This document shows positions 25,256-34,353 of a DNA stretch of 64,000 bases, one piece after another. The position numbers and the translations under genes are program-made. This DNA is from Chitinophagaceae bacterium. GTDB lineage: Bacteria > Bacteroidota > Bacteroidia > Chitinophagales > Chitinophagaceae. The DNA is taken from contig CANCSS010000002.1 in the NCBI GenBank assembly GCA_947380905.1, positions 62,001 through 126,000 of the forward strand. The letters run 5' to 3'. How positions within the stretch are numbered: position 1 is the stretch's first letter; the number at the start of each line of letters is the position of its first letter. Below the pieces are notes generated by a model that was given only the letters and a program-made list of their open reading frames with translations, made no database searches and was not told where the DNA came from.

Positions 25256-26530
25256 ATGGCGCTTCTTTCCCAAATATTATTTTTTTTGATCACTTCTTTA
25301 GCCTTATTCCTTTTTTCAAAGAAGCTATTGCGTATTCGTAGTAACATTTTGATGGGTAAAGATTTTTCTGCGAACGATGAACCAATTGCAAGGTGGAAAA
25401 ATGTTTTTTTATTGGCACTGGGGCAGAAAAAAATGTTTAGAAATCCCATGGTAGCCGTTTTGCATTTATTTGTTTATGTTGGATTTATAGTGATTAATAT
25501 CGAATTGCTTGAAATTGTAATAGACGGATTACTAGGAACACATCGTTTATTTGAACCCTATTTAGGAGCTAGTTATACTGTTTTAATTAATATTTTTGAA
25601 ATTTTAGCACTACTGGTATTTATTGCCTGTGTCGTTTTTTTAGTTAGAAGAAATACGTTAAAATTAAAAAGATTTATCAGCAAAGATTTAAATGGTTGGC
25701 CTAGATCGGATGCCAATTATATCCTGATCACTGAAATTGTATTGATGAGCTTGTTCTTACTGATGAATGCTTGTTCAATTGAAAATAATTTTATTGTCTC
25801 GAGTCAAATTCAACTTTATTTAAAAGGGATGAGCGCTTACGAATTAAACCTCATCGAAAAAACAGCCTGGTGGTTACACATCATTGGTATTTATGCTTTC
25901 ATGAATTACTTGCCTTATTCAAAACATCTGCATATCCTTTTGGCTTTCCCCAACGCCTATTATGCTCCATTGGCGCCCAAAGGAATGATGCACAATATGC
26001 CTGCTGTACAAAACGAAGTAATCTATGCCATGCATCCCGAATTGGCGCCAGCAGATGCTGCAGCCCCTTCCAGTTTTGGTGCCAAAGATGTGATGGACTT
26101 AACTTGGAAAAATTTAATGGATGCTTATAGTTGTACCGAGTGTGGCAGATGTTCTGCTGCTTGTCCAGCCAATAGTACAGGTAAACTATTAAGCCCTCGT
26201 AAAATTATGATGGCCACCAGAGATCGATTAGAGGAAGTAGGTAAAAATAGTATACTAAATAAAGGTTTTAAGGAAGATGGCAAGTCCTTATTGAACGATT
26301 ATATCAGTGTGGAAGAATTAAGAGCCTGCACAACATGCAATGCTTGTGTAGAAGAATGCCCTGTAAGTATTTCTCCTTTGGATATTATTATAGAACTAAG
26401 AAGATCCTTAATCATGGAACAAAGCAATGCCCCACAAGAATGGAATGGCATGTTTAGTAATATTGAAAATAATTTTGCACCCTGGAAATTTGCTCCAGAC
26501 GATAGAGATGCCTGGACAAAACAAGTATAA
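25256..26530 (+). CDS. Membrane-bound 4Fe-4S oxidoreductase (heterodisulfide reductase/GlpC-like)
   Basis: The 424-residue protein has an N-terminal half of four or five membrane helices, as in respiratory cytochrome b-like subunits. The C-terminal half has two 4Fe-4S motifs, CTECGRCSAACPANSTGK and CTTCNACVEECPVSISP. It resembles HdrE/HdrD or glycolate/lactate oxidase iron-sulfur subunits that pass electrons to the membrane quinone pool. The CCG-domain protein starts 11 bases downstream and probably forms a complex with it. Electron donor and acceptor cannot be read from sequence. Confidence 0.75.
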   Translation: MALLSQILFFLITSLALFLFSKKLLRIRSNILMGKDFSANDEPIARWKNVFLLALGQKKMFRNPMVAVLHLFVYVGFIVINIELLEIVIDGLLGTHRLFEPYLGASYTVLINIFEILALLVFIACVVFLVRRNTLKLKRFISKDLNGWPRSDANYILITEIVLMSLFLLMNACSIENNFIVSSQIQLYLKGMSAYELNLIEKTAWWLHIIGIYAFMNYLPYSKHLHILLAFPNAYYAPLAPKGMMHNMPAVQNEVIYAMHPELAPADAAAPSSFGAKDVMDLTWKNLMDAYSCTECGRCSAACPANSTGKLLSPRKIMMATRDRLEEVGKNSILNKGFKEDGKSLLNDYISVEELRACTTCNACVEECPVSISPLDIIIELRRSLIMEQSNAPQEWNGMFSNIENNFAPWKFAPDDRDAWTKQV

Positions 26531-26541
26531 ATAAGTTAGTC

Positions 26542-27321
26542 ATGAAAGTAAATACAATGGCAGAAATGATGGCAGATGGCACCACCCCCGAAGTATTGTT
26601 TTGGGTAGGTTGTGCAGGAAGTTTTGATCAAAGGGCGCAAAAGATTACAAAAGCATTCGCTACTATATTAGATAAAGCAGGGGTCAATTATGCCATCCTA
26701 GGAAAAGAAGAAGCATGTACGGGAGATCCAGCCAGAAGAGCAGGCAATGAATTTATGTTCCAAATGATGGCTTATCAAAATATTCAAACACTCAATGGCT
26801 ATCAAATAAAAAAAATAGTCACTACCTGCCCCCACTGCTTTAACACCTTAAAAAATGAATACCCTGCATTGGGTGGACACTATGACGTGATTCACCACAC
26901 ACAATTTTTGCAAGAATTAATTGAAAATGGAAAAATAAAATTTACCGATACCAATGAATGGAAGGGAAAACAAATTACCTACCACGATAGTTGTTATTTA
27001 GGCAGGGCCAACGATATCTACGAAGCGCCTCGAAAAGTACTAGAAAGCTTAGACATGGAATTGATTGAAATGAAAAGATGCAAATCCAAAGGCTTGTGCT
27101 GTGGCGCAGGTGGTGCTCAAATGTTTAAAGAAGAAGAAAAAGGTGACAAACGAATCAATACCGAACGTGCAGACGAAGCCATTGCCGCTCAAACGAGTTA
27201 TGTTGCATCGGCTTGCCCTTTTTGTAATACCATGCTAACCGATGGTATTAAAAATAGAAAAGAAGAAGTAAACACGGAAGTATTAGACATAGCGGAAATT
27301 ATAGCGCAGGCCATTCAATAG
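26542..27321 (+). CDS. CCG-domain Fe-S oxidoreductase subunit (HdrB/GlpC-like)
   Basis: The 259-residue soluble protein has two CCG (DUF224) repeats. The first runs from VGCAGSFDQRAQ through CTGDPARR to TTCPHCFNTLKNEY. The second has YHDSCYLGRANDIYEAPRKVL, LCCGAGGAQMF and ACPFCNTML. These cysteines bind the unusual Fe-S clusters found in heterodisulfide reductase HdrB and LldE. It is the natural partner of the preceding membrane Fe-S protein. I prefer ATG 26542, although MAEMM six residues further in is possible. Confidence 0.78.
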   Translation: MKVNTMAEMMADGTTPEVLFWVGCAGSFDQRAQKITKAFATILDKAGVNYAILGKEEACTGDPARRAGNEFMFQMMAYQNIQTLNGYQIKKIVTTCPHCFNTLKNEYPALGGHYDVIHHTQFLQELIENGKIKFTDTNEWKGKQITYHDSCYLGRANDIYEAPRKVLESLDMELIEMKRCKSKGLCCGAGGAQMFKEEEKGDKRINTERADEAIAAQTSYVASACPFCNTMLTDGIKNRKEEVNTEVLDIAEIIAQAIQ

Positions 27322-27339
27322 AAATTTAAAATAAAAAAG

Positions 27340-27843
27340 ATGATTGTAGACTTAGTTACCCTGCTTCCAAAAGATTTTCATCCCTTGTCTAAGGTTTGGA
27401 TTTATCAAAGCAATAGACTTTTTACCATGGGAGAACTATTCCAAGTAGAAGAACTATTGGAGCAGTTTACCGACCAATGGAAAAGCCATGGTGCTCCGGT
27501 GAAAGGTTTTGGCACTATTATCTATGGACAGTTTGTTGTTTTAATGGCAGATGAAAGCCAAACAGGTGTAGGCGGATGCAGCACAGACAGTTCGGTACAT
27601 GTAATTAAATCAATAGAAAAATTAACTGGCGTTCAAATGTTCAATAGAGAGCTATTGGCCTTCTTCGTAAAAGACCGTGTTCAAACCATTCCACTTGCAC
27701 AAGTGGGTTATGCTTTAGAAAACGGCTTATTACAAAAAGAAACTTTGTACTTTAATAATTTAGTAAGTAACAAAGCCGCCATGGAAAAAGATTGGTTACA
27801 ACCTATCGAACAAAGTTGGCTGGCCAAGAAATACATAAAATAA
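27340..27843 (+). CDS. Conserved protein of unknown function, third gene of the Fe-S cluster
   Basis: The 167-residue soluble protein has no Walker A motif or Fe-S cysteine motif. Recognisable segments are SKVWIYQSNRLF near the N-terminus and GFGTIIYGQFVVLMADESQTGVGGCSTDSSVHVIKSIE in the middle. Relatives in Bacteroidota are sometimes labelled 'ABC transporter ATPase', but nothing here supports that. It follows the CCG protein by 18 bases, and the three genes recur together in the phylum, so it may assist that complex. Function unknown. Confidence 0.6.
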   Translation: MIVDLVTLLPKDFHPLSKVWIYQSNRLFTMGELFQVEELLEQFTDQWKSHGAPVKGFGTIIYGQFVVLMADESQTGVGGCSTDSSVHVIKSIEKLTGVQMFNRELLAFFVKDRVQTIPLAQVGYALENGLLQKETLYFNNLVSNKAAMEKDWLQPIEQSWLAKKYIK

Positions 27844-27860
27844 GTCCCATTTAAAGGTAA

Positions 27861-28955
27861 TTATTTTATAACTGCTTCAAGCGCCTTCGTTAAGTCATCT
27901 CCTCTTAAATCTCGTCCAATCACTACACCATTGGGATCAATTAAATAACTGGCTGGGATAGACTGTACTCCAAACTGAACCGCCACTTCATTGTTCCAAT
28001 ATTTTAAATCACTTACATGGGTCCAGGTCAATCCATCTTTTTTAATGGCTTCTAACCATTTTGCCTTGTCTTGATCTAATGAAACACTTAATATAGTAAA
28101 GTTTTTATCCTTGAATTTGTTAAACGTTTTAACCACATTTGGATTTTCGGCTCGGCAAGGACCACACCAGCTCGCCCAAAAATCGATAAGTACAAACTTA
28201 CCTTTAAAAGAAGTCAAACTCACAGACTTCCCATTGACATCATTTTGTTTGAAATCGGGCATCACAGATCCTACTTTACCTACCTCTGCTGTCTGTAAAG
28301 ATTTCTCAATCACTGCTGCAAAAGGACCTTTTTTAGCATCCCCTTGTAATAAGGCATAATATTCAGTAAGTGACGCTTTAATAGCAGGGAAAATATTAGC
28401 AAATTGAAACAAGAAAAAAGTAGTGACAGGAGACTCGTTGTACTTTTTACTCAAGGCAAGATAATCATTAATGATATTTTTAGTCTGCAGCTCCACTAAC
28501 TTATTTAGAGAATCTTTTTTGGCAGTATTTTTTTCAGAATTGGCCGTCGTCATGATATTAAAATAGGCAATCATTTTGGGGTCCAAATTTTTCATAAAAG
28601 ACTGATACAATTCTTGACTTACGGAACCTTTGTATATGATATCAGGCACTTTTTGAACATCCCCTTCCATGGTAATTTTGTCATTGCCAACAAAAATTGG
28701 TATCTGTATTCTAATTGTTTTAAAAGATATGACATAGATGCCAATGTTCTCTGTAGTTGTTTTTAAAACAAATTTTCCACCCATTACCACTGCAGAATCA
28801 ACATCCTTATTGGCCATGCCATCCAACAATGTTACTTTCATATTGTCTGGCACATTTTTCAAATTTGCTGTAATCTCTAAGGATTGCGCCTTGATATGGA
28901 AGGATGTCAATACAATCAAACAAGCGATAAATATTTTTTTTGTGTTACTTTTCAT
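27861..28955 (-). CDS. TlpA-family thioredoxin-like protein with DUF4369
   Basis: The 364-residue protein has a signal peptide (KKIFIACLIVLTSFHIKAQ), an N-terminal DUF4369-like beta domain to about 120, a helical middle, and a C-terminal TlpA/AhpC-type thioredoxin domain with active site W-C264-G-P-C267 in WASWCGPCRAEN. It is likely a periplasmic disulfide reductase or resolvase. It lies behind hisIE on the same strand but 64 bases away, with its own -7 box, so it is probably a separate unit. Confidence 0.83.
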   Translation of the reverse strand: MKSNTKKIFIACLIVLTSFHIKAQSLEITANLKNVPDNMKVTLLDGMANKDVDSAVVMGGKFVLKTTTENIGIYVISFKTIRIQIPIFVGNDKITMEGDVQKVPDIIYKGSVSQELYQSFMKNLDPKMIAYFNIMTTANSEKNTAKKDSLNKLVELQTKNIINDYLALSKKYNESPVTTFFLFQFANIFPAIKASLTEYYALLQGDAKKGPFAAVIEKSLQTAEVGKVGSVMPDFKQNDVNGKSVSLTSFKGKFVLIDFWASWCGPCRAENPNVVKTFNKFKDKNFTILSVSLDQDKAKWLEAIKKDGLTWTHVSDLKYWNNEVAVQFGVQSIPASYLIDPNGVVIGRDLRGDDLTKALEAVIK

Positions 28956-29000
28956 GAACTCTTTTTTTGATGATACTTTATTTTATGAGAAAGATTGGGT

Positions 29001-29008
29001 CAAATATA
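29001..29008 (-). promoter_or_regulatory. -7 box upstream of the TlpA-like gene
   Basis: TATATTTG on the minus strand matches TAnnTTTG, 45 bases before the ATG. It suggests the gene is transcribed separately from the his-trp block. Confidence 0.4.
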
Positions 29009-29019
29009 AGATTTTAAAA

Positions 29020-29622
29020 CTAGGGCTTATGTCTTTGTGCTAAAACTTTTACAACATCTTCTAATTCAAAGCCTTTTGCTTGTAAAAGTATTAAATAATG
29101 AAACAACAAATCGGCCGATTCATCCAAAAACAACTTGTCATTATTGTCTTTTGACTCAATCACCATTTCTACCGCTTCCTCCCCTACTTTTTGAGCTATT
29201 TTATTCACTCCCTTTGCAAACAAAGACGCTACATAAGAACTCTCTGGAGAAGCAGTTTTTCTTTGTGCAATCACTTTTTCTAACTGATTTAGAAATACGG
29301 TATTGTCTTTTAAATTTTCACTGCCCCAGCAGGTATCGGCTCCAGTATGACAAACTGGCCCCACTGGATTGGCCTGAATCAATAAACTGTCTTGATCACA
29401 ATCCACCGACATGCCGATGTATTGCAAAAAGTGACCACTTTCTTCTCCCTTGGTCCAAAGTCTATTTTTGGAACGGCTAAAAAAAGTTACTTTTTTTGAA
29501 TCCAATGTAGCCTCCACGGCAGCTTGATTCATAAAACCAAGCATCAATACTGTTTTTGTATTGGCATCTTGTACGATTGCGGGCACTAACCCATCCGCAT
29601 ATTTAGTAAAATTGATATTCAT
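29020..29622 (-). CDS. hisIE: Bifunctional phosphoribosyl-AMP cyclohydrolase / phosphoribosyl-ATP pyrophosphatase
   Basis: Steps 2 and 3 of histidine synthesis in one 200-residue protein. The HisI half has MLGFMNQAAVEATL, SRSKNRLWTKGEESGHFL, VDCDQD and GPVCHTGADTCW, which supply the zinc and magnesium ligands. The HisE half begins at about 107 and has ASLFAKGVNKIAQKVGEEAVEMVIE with ESADLLFHYLILL. The gene closes the his-trp array, 10 bases after hisF. Confidence 0.93.
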   Translation of the reverse strand: MNINFTKYADGLVPAIVQDANTKTVLMLGFMNQAAVEATLDSKKVTFFSRSKNRLWTKGEESGHFLQYIGMSVDCDQDSLLIQANPVGPVCHTGADTCWGSENLKDNTVFLNQLEKVIAQRKTASPESSYVASLFAKGVNKIAQKVGEEAVEMVIESKDNNDKLFLDESADLLFHYLILLQAKGFELEDVVKVLAQRHKP

Positions 29623-29632
29623 AATTAACTAT

Positions 29633-30391
29633 TTAAATTCTTATTGAAATTCCTTTTTGTTGTAAATATTTTTTTAAATCCGGTATCGCTACTTCCTTGT
29701 AATGAAATATACTTGCTGCCAAAGCTGCATCTGCCTTGCCTTGAGTAAATACATCATAAAAATGCGCTGCACTGCCGCCACCCCCTGATGCAATAATAGG
29801 CACAGACAATTGGGAAGACAAAGTAGCGGTTATGTCCAAGGCAAATCCTTGTTTCGTGCCATCATGATTCATAGAAGTCAATAAAATTTCCCCTACCCCT
29901 AAATCCACTGCTTTTTTTGCCCACTCCGTCGTCAAGCTGTCTGTTTTTTGTCTTCCTCCATTTAAATACACATACCAATTCCCATCCGCTTCTAATTTTG
30001 TATCAATGGCCAAAACCACACACTGACTTCCAAAGTTTTTTGCAAAACGATGAATGATGCTAGGATCTATAAATGCAGCCGTATTGATAGAAATTTTATC
30101 TGCTCCATTCTGCAAAAGCATACTTACATCTGCTTCTGTTTTGATTCCCCCTCCCACTGTAAAGGGAATATTAATGCGGTGCGCAATTTTATTGACCAAT
30201 TCACTTAGGGTCTTGCGCTTTTCTATCGTTGCTGTAATGTCTAAGAATACCAACTCGTCTGCCCCTTGCTGTGCATACAATGCTGCTAATTCGATGGGGT
30301 CTCCTGCATCACGCAGTTGCTCAAAGTTGACTCCTTTGACTGTGCGGCCATCTTTAATGTCTAAACAAGGTATGATGCGTTTGGTTAACAT
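29633..30391 (-). CDS. hisF: Imidazole glycerol phosphate synthase subunit HisF
   Basis: The cyclase subunit, 252 residues, a (beta/alpha)8 barrel. [19 protein letters not shown] contains the catalytic aspartate and the ammonia gate region, [12 protein letters not shown] and [12 protein letters not shown] are phosphate-binding loops, and [14 protein letters not shown] holds the second catalytic aspartate. With HisH it forms IGP and AICAR. The start lies one base after the hisA stop. Confidence 0.95.
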   Translation of the reverse strand: MLTKRIIPCLDIKDGRTVKGVNFEQLRDAGDPIELAALYAQQGADELVFLDITATIEKRKTLSELVNKIAHRINIPFTVGGGIKTEADVSMLLQNGADKISINTAAFIDPSIIHRFAKNFGSQCVVLAIDTKLEADGNWYVYLNGGRQKTDSLTTEWAKKAVDLGVGEILLTSMNHDGTKQGFALDITATLSSQLSVPIIASGGGGSAAHFYDVFTQGKADAALAASIFHYKEVAIPDLKKYLQQKGISIRI

Positions 30392-30392
30392 A

Positions 30393-31112
30393 TTATAAAT
30401 TAAAACTGGCTAATTCGTTGATGGTTATTTTATTTTCATAAATCGCCTTTCCAACTATGGCAGCGCTGCAACCAATTTCCTCTAATTCAATTAAATCATC
30501 TAAGGAACTCACCCCTCCGCTTGCTATGAGTTGCAAGGAGGGAAATTGTTCCAAAATTTTTTGATACAATGCAGTAGAAGGCCCTTGTAGTTTTCCATCT
30601 TTTTGTATGTCGGTGCAGAATATTTGTTTCACCCCTTTGTCCATATATAATTTCATAAAGTCAAAAACAGTAATATTGGTTTTTTCTAACCAGCCGCCTA
30701 TGGCAATTTTTTCTTCGAACACATCCGCCCCTAACATAAAAACATTAGCGCCAAAACGGGCAATCCATTCTTGAAAAACTTCAGGTTGCTTGACTGCCAA
30801 ACTCCCAATGGTTGCGTATTTTGCACCGGTATCCAATACAGTTTTTAAAGTAGCTTCTGTTTTAATGCCCCCACCAAAATCAATTTTTAATTGGGTTTGA
30901 TTGGCAATTTTTTCAAGTACTTTCCAATTTACTACTTCGCCAGCTTTTGCCCCATCTAAATCTACCAAATGCAAACGCATCAATCCAATGCCTTCAAAAG
31001 CCTTGGCCACTTCCAACGGATTTTCGTTGTATATTTTCTTTTGCGCGTAATCTCCTTCCGTTAATCGAACACATTTGCCTTCTATAATATCTATGGCTGG
31101 TATAATTTGCAT
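30393..31112 (-). CDS. hisA: ProFAR isomerase HisA
   Basis: Catalyses the Amadori rearrangement of ProFAR to PRFAR. The 239-residue barrel begins [22 protein letters not shown] with the first catalytic aspartate, has [27 protein letters not shown] with the second aspartate, and [13 protein letters not shown]. It lies between hisH and hisF, the usual order. Confidence 0.94.
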   Translation of the reverse strand: MQIIPAIDIIEGKCVRLTEGDYAQKKIYNENPLEVAKAFEGIGLMRLHLVDLDGAKAGEVVNWKVLEKIANQTQLKIDFGGGIKTEATLKTVLDTGAKYATIGSLAVKQPEVFQEWIARFGANVFMLGADVFEEKIAIGGWLEKTNITVFDFMKLYMDKGVKQIFCTDIQKDGKLQGPSTALYQKILEQFPSLQLIASGGVSSLDDLIELEEIGCSAAIVGKAIYENKITINELASFNL

Positions 31113-31136
31113 TTAAGTGTTTGTATTATTTAATAA

Positions 31137-31727
31137 TTATAGTGATAGGAAATTTTTAATGATTTGCTCTCCTACCAACGCCGATTTTTCTGGATGAAAT
31201 TGCACCCCATAAAAATTATCTTTTTGTAAAGCACTGCTATATGCTTCTACATAGTTAGTCGTTGCCATAGTATGTTCTCCTAAGGCAGCATAATAGCCAT
31301 GTACAAAATAGGCATAACTATTTTCAGGAACCCCTTGAAATAAATCAGATTTTAAATTAGAAATCGTATTCCAACCTATTTGAGGCACTTTAATAGTCGT
31401 ATCCAATGGTTTAAATTGTTTTACCTGCGTTGAAAAAATACCCATGCAAGGAGTCTCATTTTCGGTAGAATGCAAACACATCAATTGCATGCCTAGACAA
31501 ATACCTAATACAGGCTGTTTTAAATTTTTTATAAGTACATCCAATTTTCGGTCTTTTAAATATTGCATGGCTGTACTGGCTTCCCCCACGCCTGGAAATA
31601 TAACTTTGTCTGCCGCCTCAATTTCAGCAGCATCATCCGTGACCACTGCAGCCATACCCAATCGCTCCAATGCGTATAAAACGGATTGGATGTTTCCTGC
31701 ATTGTATTGTATGATAACTATTTTCAT
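31137..31727 (-). CDS. hisH: Imidazole glycerol phosphate synthase glutamine amidotransferase HisH
   Basis: The class I amidotransferase supplies ammonia to HisF. The 196-residue protein has VIFPGVGEAST, the nucleophile cysteine in VLGICLGMQLM, and the His-Glu pair in YGVQFHPEKSALVG. It follows trpA by 21 bases, which is where the his genes resume after the embedded trp operon. Confidence 0.94.
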   Translation of the reverse strand: MKIVIIQYNAGNIQSVLYALERLGMAAVVTDDAAEIEAADKVIFPGVGEASTAMQYLKDRKLDVLIKNLKQPVLGICLGMQLMCLHSTENETPCMGIFSTQVKQFKPLDTTIKVPQIGWNTISNLKSDLFQGVPENSYAYFVHGYYAALGEHTMATTNYVEAYSSALQKDNFYGVQFHPEKSALVGEQIIKNFLSL

Positions 31728-31748
31728 TTTTTTTTAATTATGCTTGCT

Positions 31749-32522
31749 CTATGCACCCAACACCCTGTTTAAAAAATGATGCGTATTTTCTTCTATATCT
31801 CCACCCTTTGATAATACTTGAATATATGCAGATCCAATAATGGCTCCTTGGGTATCAGCAGTAGCCGCATCAAAACTTGCTTTGTCTTTAATGCCAAAAC
31901 CCACTAAAATTGGATTTTTCAATTTCATATTATGCAAGCCATTTAAATAAGTAGCTACTTTTGAAAAATCTTTATCCTTTCCTGTTGTTGCAGAGGAACT
32001 TACTGCATACAAAAATCCAGTACTTAAACTGTCTAATTTTTTAACTCTCTCCGAAGGCGTTTCAGGGGTTACTAAAAAGATAAAATCCAACCCATGGTCT
32101 TTGATTTTTTTTCCATAGGACTGCTCAAACTCAAACAAAGGCAAATCAGGTAAAATCAATCCATCCACTCCTACTTCCTTTGCTTTTTTGCAAAATGCTT
32201 CAAAACCATATTGTAAAATGGGGTTCATATACCCCATTAAAATAACTGGAATATGAATGGTAGTTCTCATACCAGCCAATTGCTCAAATAAAACAGTCAA
32301 AGTCATTCCGTTCTCCAAAGCTTTATTACTACTGGATTGTATCACTTCTCCATCTGCCAAAGGATCGCTATAAGGCATTCCTAATTCAATGATATGGGCT
32401 CCACCAGATTGTAAACTGGACATGACTTTTAAGGTGCTATCTAAATTTGGATAGCCTGCAGTGCAATACACATTTAAAACCCGTTCTTTTTTTTCTTGAA
32501 ACAATTTTTCTAACCTTGCCAT
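31749..32522 (-). CDS. trpA: Tryptophan synthase alpha subunit
   Basis: Cleaves indole-3-glycerol phosphate to indole, which passes to TrpB. The 257-residue protein has LNVYCTAGYPNLDSTL, the catalytic glutamate in IELGMPYSDPLADGEVIQ, the aspartate in DGLILPDLPLFE, and VGFGIKDKASF. It is the last trp gene and lies 21 bases before hisH. Confidence 0.95.
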   Translation of the reverse strand: MARLEKLFQEKKERVLNVYCTAGYPNLDSTLKVMSSLQSGGAHIIELGMPYSDPLADGEVIQSSSNKALENGMTLTVLFEQLAGMRTTIHIPVILMGYMNPILQYGFEAFCKKAKEVGVDGLILPDLPLFEFEQSYGKKIKDHGLDFIFLVTPETPSERVKKLDSLSTGFLYAVSSSATTGKDKDFSKVATYLNGLHNMKLKNPILVGFGIKDKASFDAATADTQGAIIGSAYIQVLSKGGDIEENTHHFLNRVLGA

Positions 32523-32540
32523 AATAATTTCTTTTTCACT

Positions 32541-33740
32541 TTATAAATATTGCATGTAAGTGGCTAAATCTTTATCGCCTCTTCCACTTAAACAAACCAC
32601 CACCACATCGGTTGGCTTTAAATTTAATTTCGGCAATACAGAAAAAGCATGTGCCGTTTCTAATGCGGGAATAATGCCTTCGATTTTAGAAAGATGAAAA
32701 GCAGATGCCAATGCTTCTTCATCCGTAGCACTTAAAAAAGTACCTCTTTTACTTTCATATAAAAATGCATGCAGTGGCCCAATGCCTGGATAATCTAATC
32801 CTGCAGAAATACTATGCGGCTCCACTACTTGCCCATCCTGAGTTTGCATCACAATGCTTTTACTTCCGTGCAAAATACCATGCGTGCCCAATTGAGTGGT
32901 TGCAGCGCTTAACCCAGAATTTACCCCATGACCAGCTGCTTCTACTGCTACCAATTCCACCGAAGGCTCATTTAAAAAATGATAAAATGCACCGGCTGCA
33001 TTGCTACCTCCTCCTACACAAGCCACTACATGCGTCGGCAACTCCGTTCCGGTTTTTTCTTTTAATTGCTTTCTAATTTCTTCACTAATTACACTTTGAA
33101 AACGTGCCACCATATCTGGATAAGGATGTGGCCCAACCACACTGCCAATAATATAATGCGTGTCATTTGGCTCATTGATCCAAGCACGAATGGCTTCATT
33201 GGTAGCGTCTTTTAATGTTTTACTTCCACTAACGGCAGGAATCACAGTAGCGCCTAACATTTTCATACGTGCTACATTGGGCGCTTGCCTTTCAATGTCT
33301 TTTTCGCCCATATACACCACACATTCCATTCCTTTTAAAGCGCATACTGTAGCTGTTGCCACACCATGTTGACCAGCGCCTGTTTCTGCAATAATTTTTT
33401 TCTTGCCCAACCGTTGTGCTAATAATATTTGCCCAATGGTATTGTTTATTTTATGCGCACCCGTATGACATAAGTCTTCTCTTTTTAAATAAATGGTAGC
33501 CCCTATTTCTTTGCTTAATCGCTCTGCTAAAAATAAAGGAGTGGGTCTTCCTACATAGTCTTTTAATAGTTGTTGAAACTCGGCCTGAAAAATAGGATCC
33601 TGCATGATTTGCAAATACTGTGTTCTTAAGGTCTCCACATTACCATACAACATTTCAGGAATATAGGCGCCGCCAAATTCACCATAATAGCCTTCTGCAG
33701 AAGGATTCTGATAGTCGCTGTTTGTACTAAATAATTGCAT
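32541..33740 (-). CDS. trpB: Tryptophan synthase beta subunit
   Basis: PLP enzyme joining indole and serine. The 399-residue protein has FGGAYIPEMLYGNVE, the PLP lysine in LKREDLCHTGAHKINNTIGQ, AETGAGQHGVATA, and the phosphate loop CVGGGSNAAGAFYHF. The E/GxxGHGVNSG and C-terminal SGRGDKDLATY match the standard TrpB1 type that pairs with TrpA. It overlaps the trpF end by 14 bases. Confidence 0.96.
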   Translation of the reverse strand: MQLFSTNSDYQNPSAEGYYGEFGGAYIPEMLYGNVETLRTQYLQIMQDPIFQAEFQQLLKDYVGRPTPLFLAERLSKEIGATIYLKREDLCHTGAHKINNTIGQILLAQRLGKKKIIAETGAGQHGVATATVCALKGMECVVYMGEKDIERQAPNVARMKMLGATVIPAVSGSKTLKDATNEAIRAWINEPNDTHYIIGSVVGPHPYPDMVARFQSVISEEIRKQLKEKTGTELPTHVVACVGGGSNAAGAFYHFLNEPSVELVAVEAAGHGVNSGLSAATTQLGTHGILHGSKSIVMQTQDGQVVEPHSISAGLDYPGIGPLHAFLYESKRGTFLSATDEEALASAFHLSKIEGIIPALETAHAFSVLPKLNLKPTDVVVVCLSGRGDKDLATYMQYL

Positions 33741-34353
33741 CTATAAATGTTTTAATTTTTTCTATATTTTTTATCCCAGGGCTGGTTTCAAATTGACTAT
33801 TGATGTCTATCACCGCCAAATTATTACCTGCCTTGGTTTTACGCATCACTTCTATCCCTTGTACATCATTCGGCCCAATACCTCCACTTAAAAAATAGGG
33901 CTTATTGAAATTTTCATTTTTAATTAACTCCCAATTAAAATGTTGCCCTGTTCCACCATACATGGAACTGTCTGTATCAAACAAATAATAAGCCGCGGCA
34001 TTGTCATAAGAACTATAAACAGGTAAAGCATTCCCTATTCTAAATACTTTAATTACTGGCACTAATTTGTTTAAACGTGCGCAATAGTCTTCTGTTTCAT
34101 CCCCATGCAATTGCACCATATCCAATCCAGCGGCTTGCACTATCTCTACCACTTGTTCTAAAGTTTCATTCACAAATACCCCAACTTTTTTTGCATGTAT
34201 GGGTTTAAAAGCAAACAATTGTTCCATTGTCAATGCAGACAATACATATCTTTTTGATACAGGATAAAAAATAAACCCAATATAAGCTACTCCCATGGCT
34301 TCTAAAGCTTGGGCTTGTTGTATCTGAGTAATGCCGCAAACTTTACACTGCAT
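33727..34353 (-). CDS. trpF: Phosphoribosylanthranilate isomerase
   Basis: About 208 residues with MQCKVCGITQIQQAQALEAMGVAYIGFIFYPVSKRYV (catalytic cysteine in KVCGIT), VQLHGDET and YFLSGGIGPNDV. The frame extends 12 codons upstream, but MQCKVCG is the expected N-terminus, so ATG 34353 is used. It overlaps trpC by 11 bases and trpB by 14, which suggests translational coupling. Confidence 0.92.
   Translation of the reverse strand: MQCKVCGITQIQQAQALEAMGVAYIGFIFYPVSKRYVLSALTMEQLFAFKPIHAKKVGVFVNETLEQVVEIVQAAGLDMVQLHGDETEDYCARLNKLVPVIKVFRIGNALPVYSSYDNAAAYYLFDTDSSMYGGTGQHFNWELIKNENFNKPYFLSGGIGPNDVQGIEVMRKTKAGNNLAVIDINSQFETSPGIKNIEKIKTFIDAII

Noticed and set aside
27340..27843. ABC transporter ATPase label for the third Fe-S cluster gene
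   Set aside because: No Walker A, Walker B or ABC signature can be seen in the translation.
29037..29480. 147-residue plus-strand reading frame opposite hisIE
   Set aside because: Antisense shadow of a conserved enzyme with no recognisable features.
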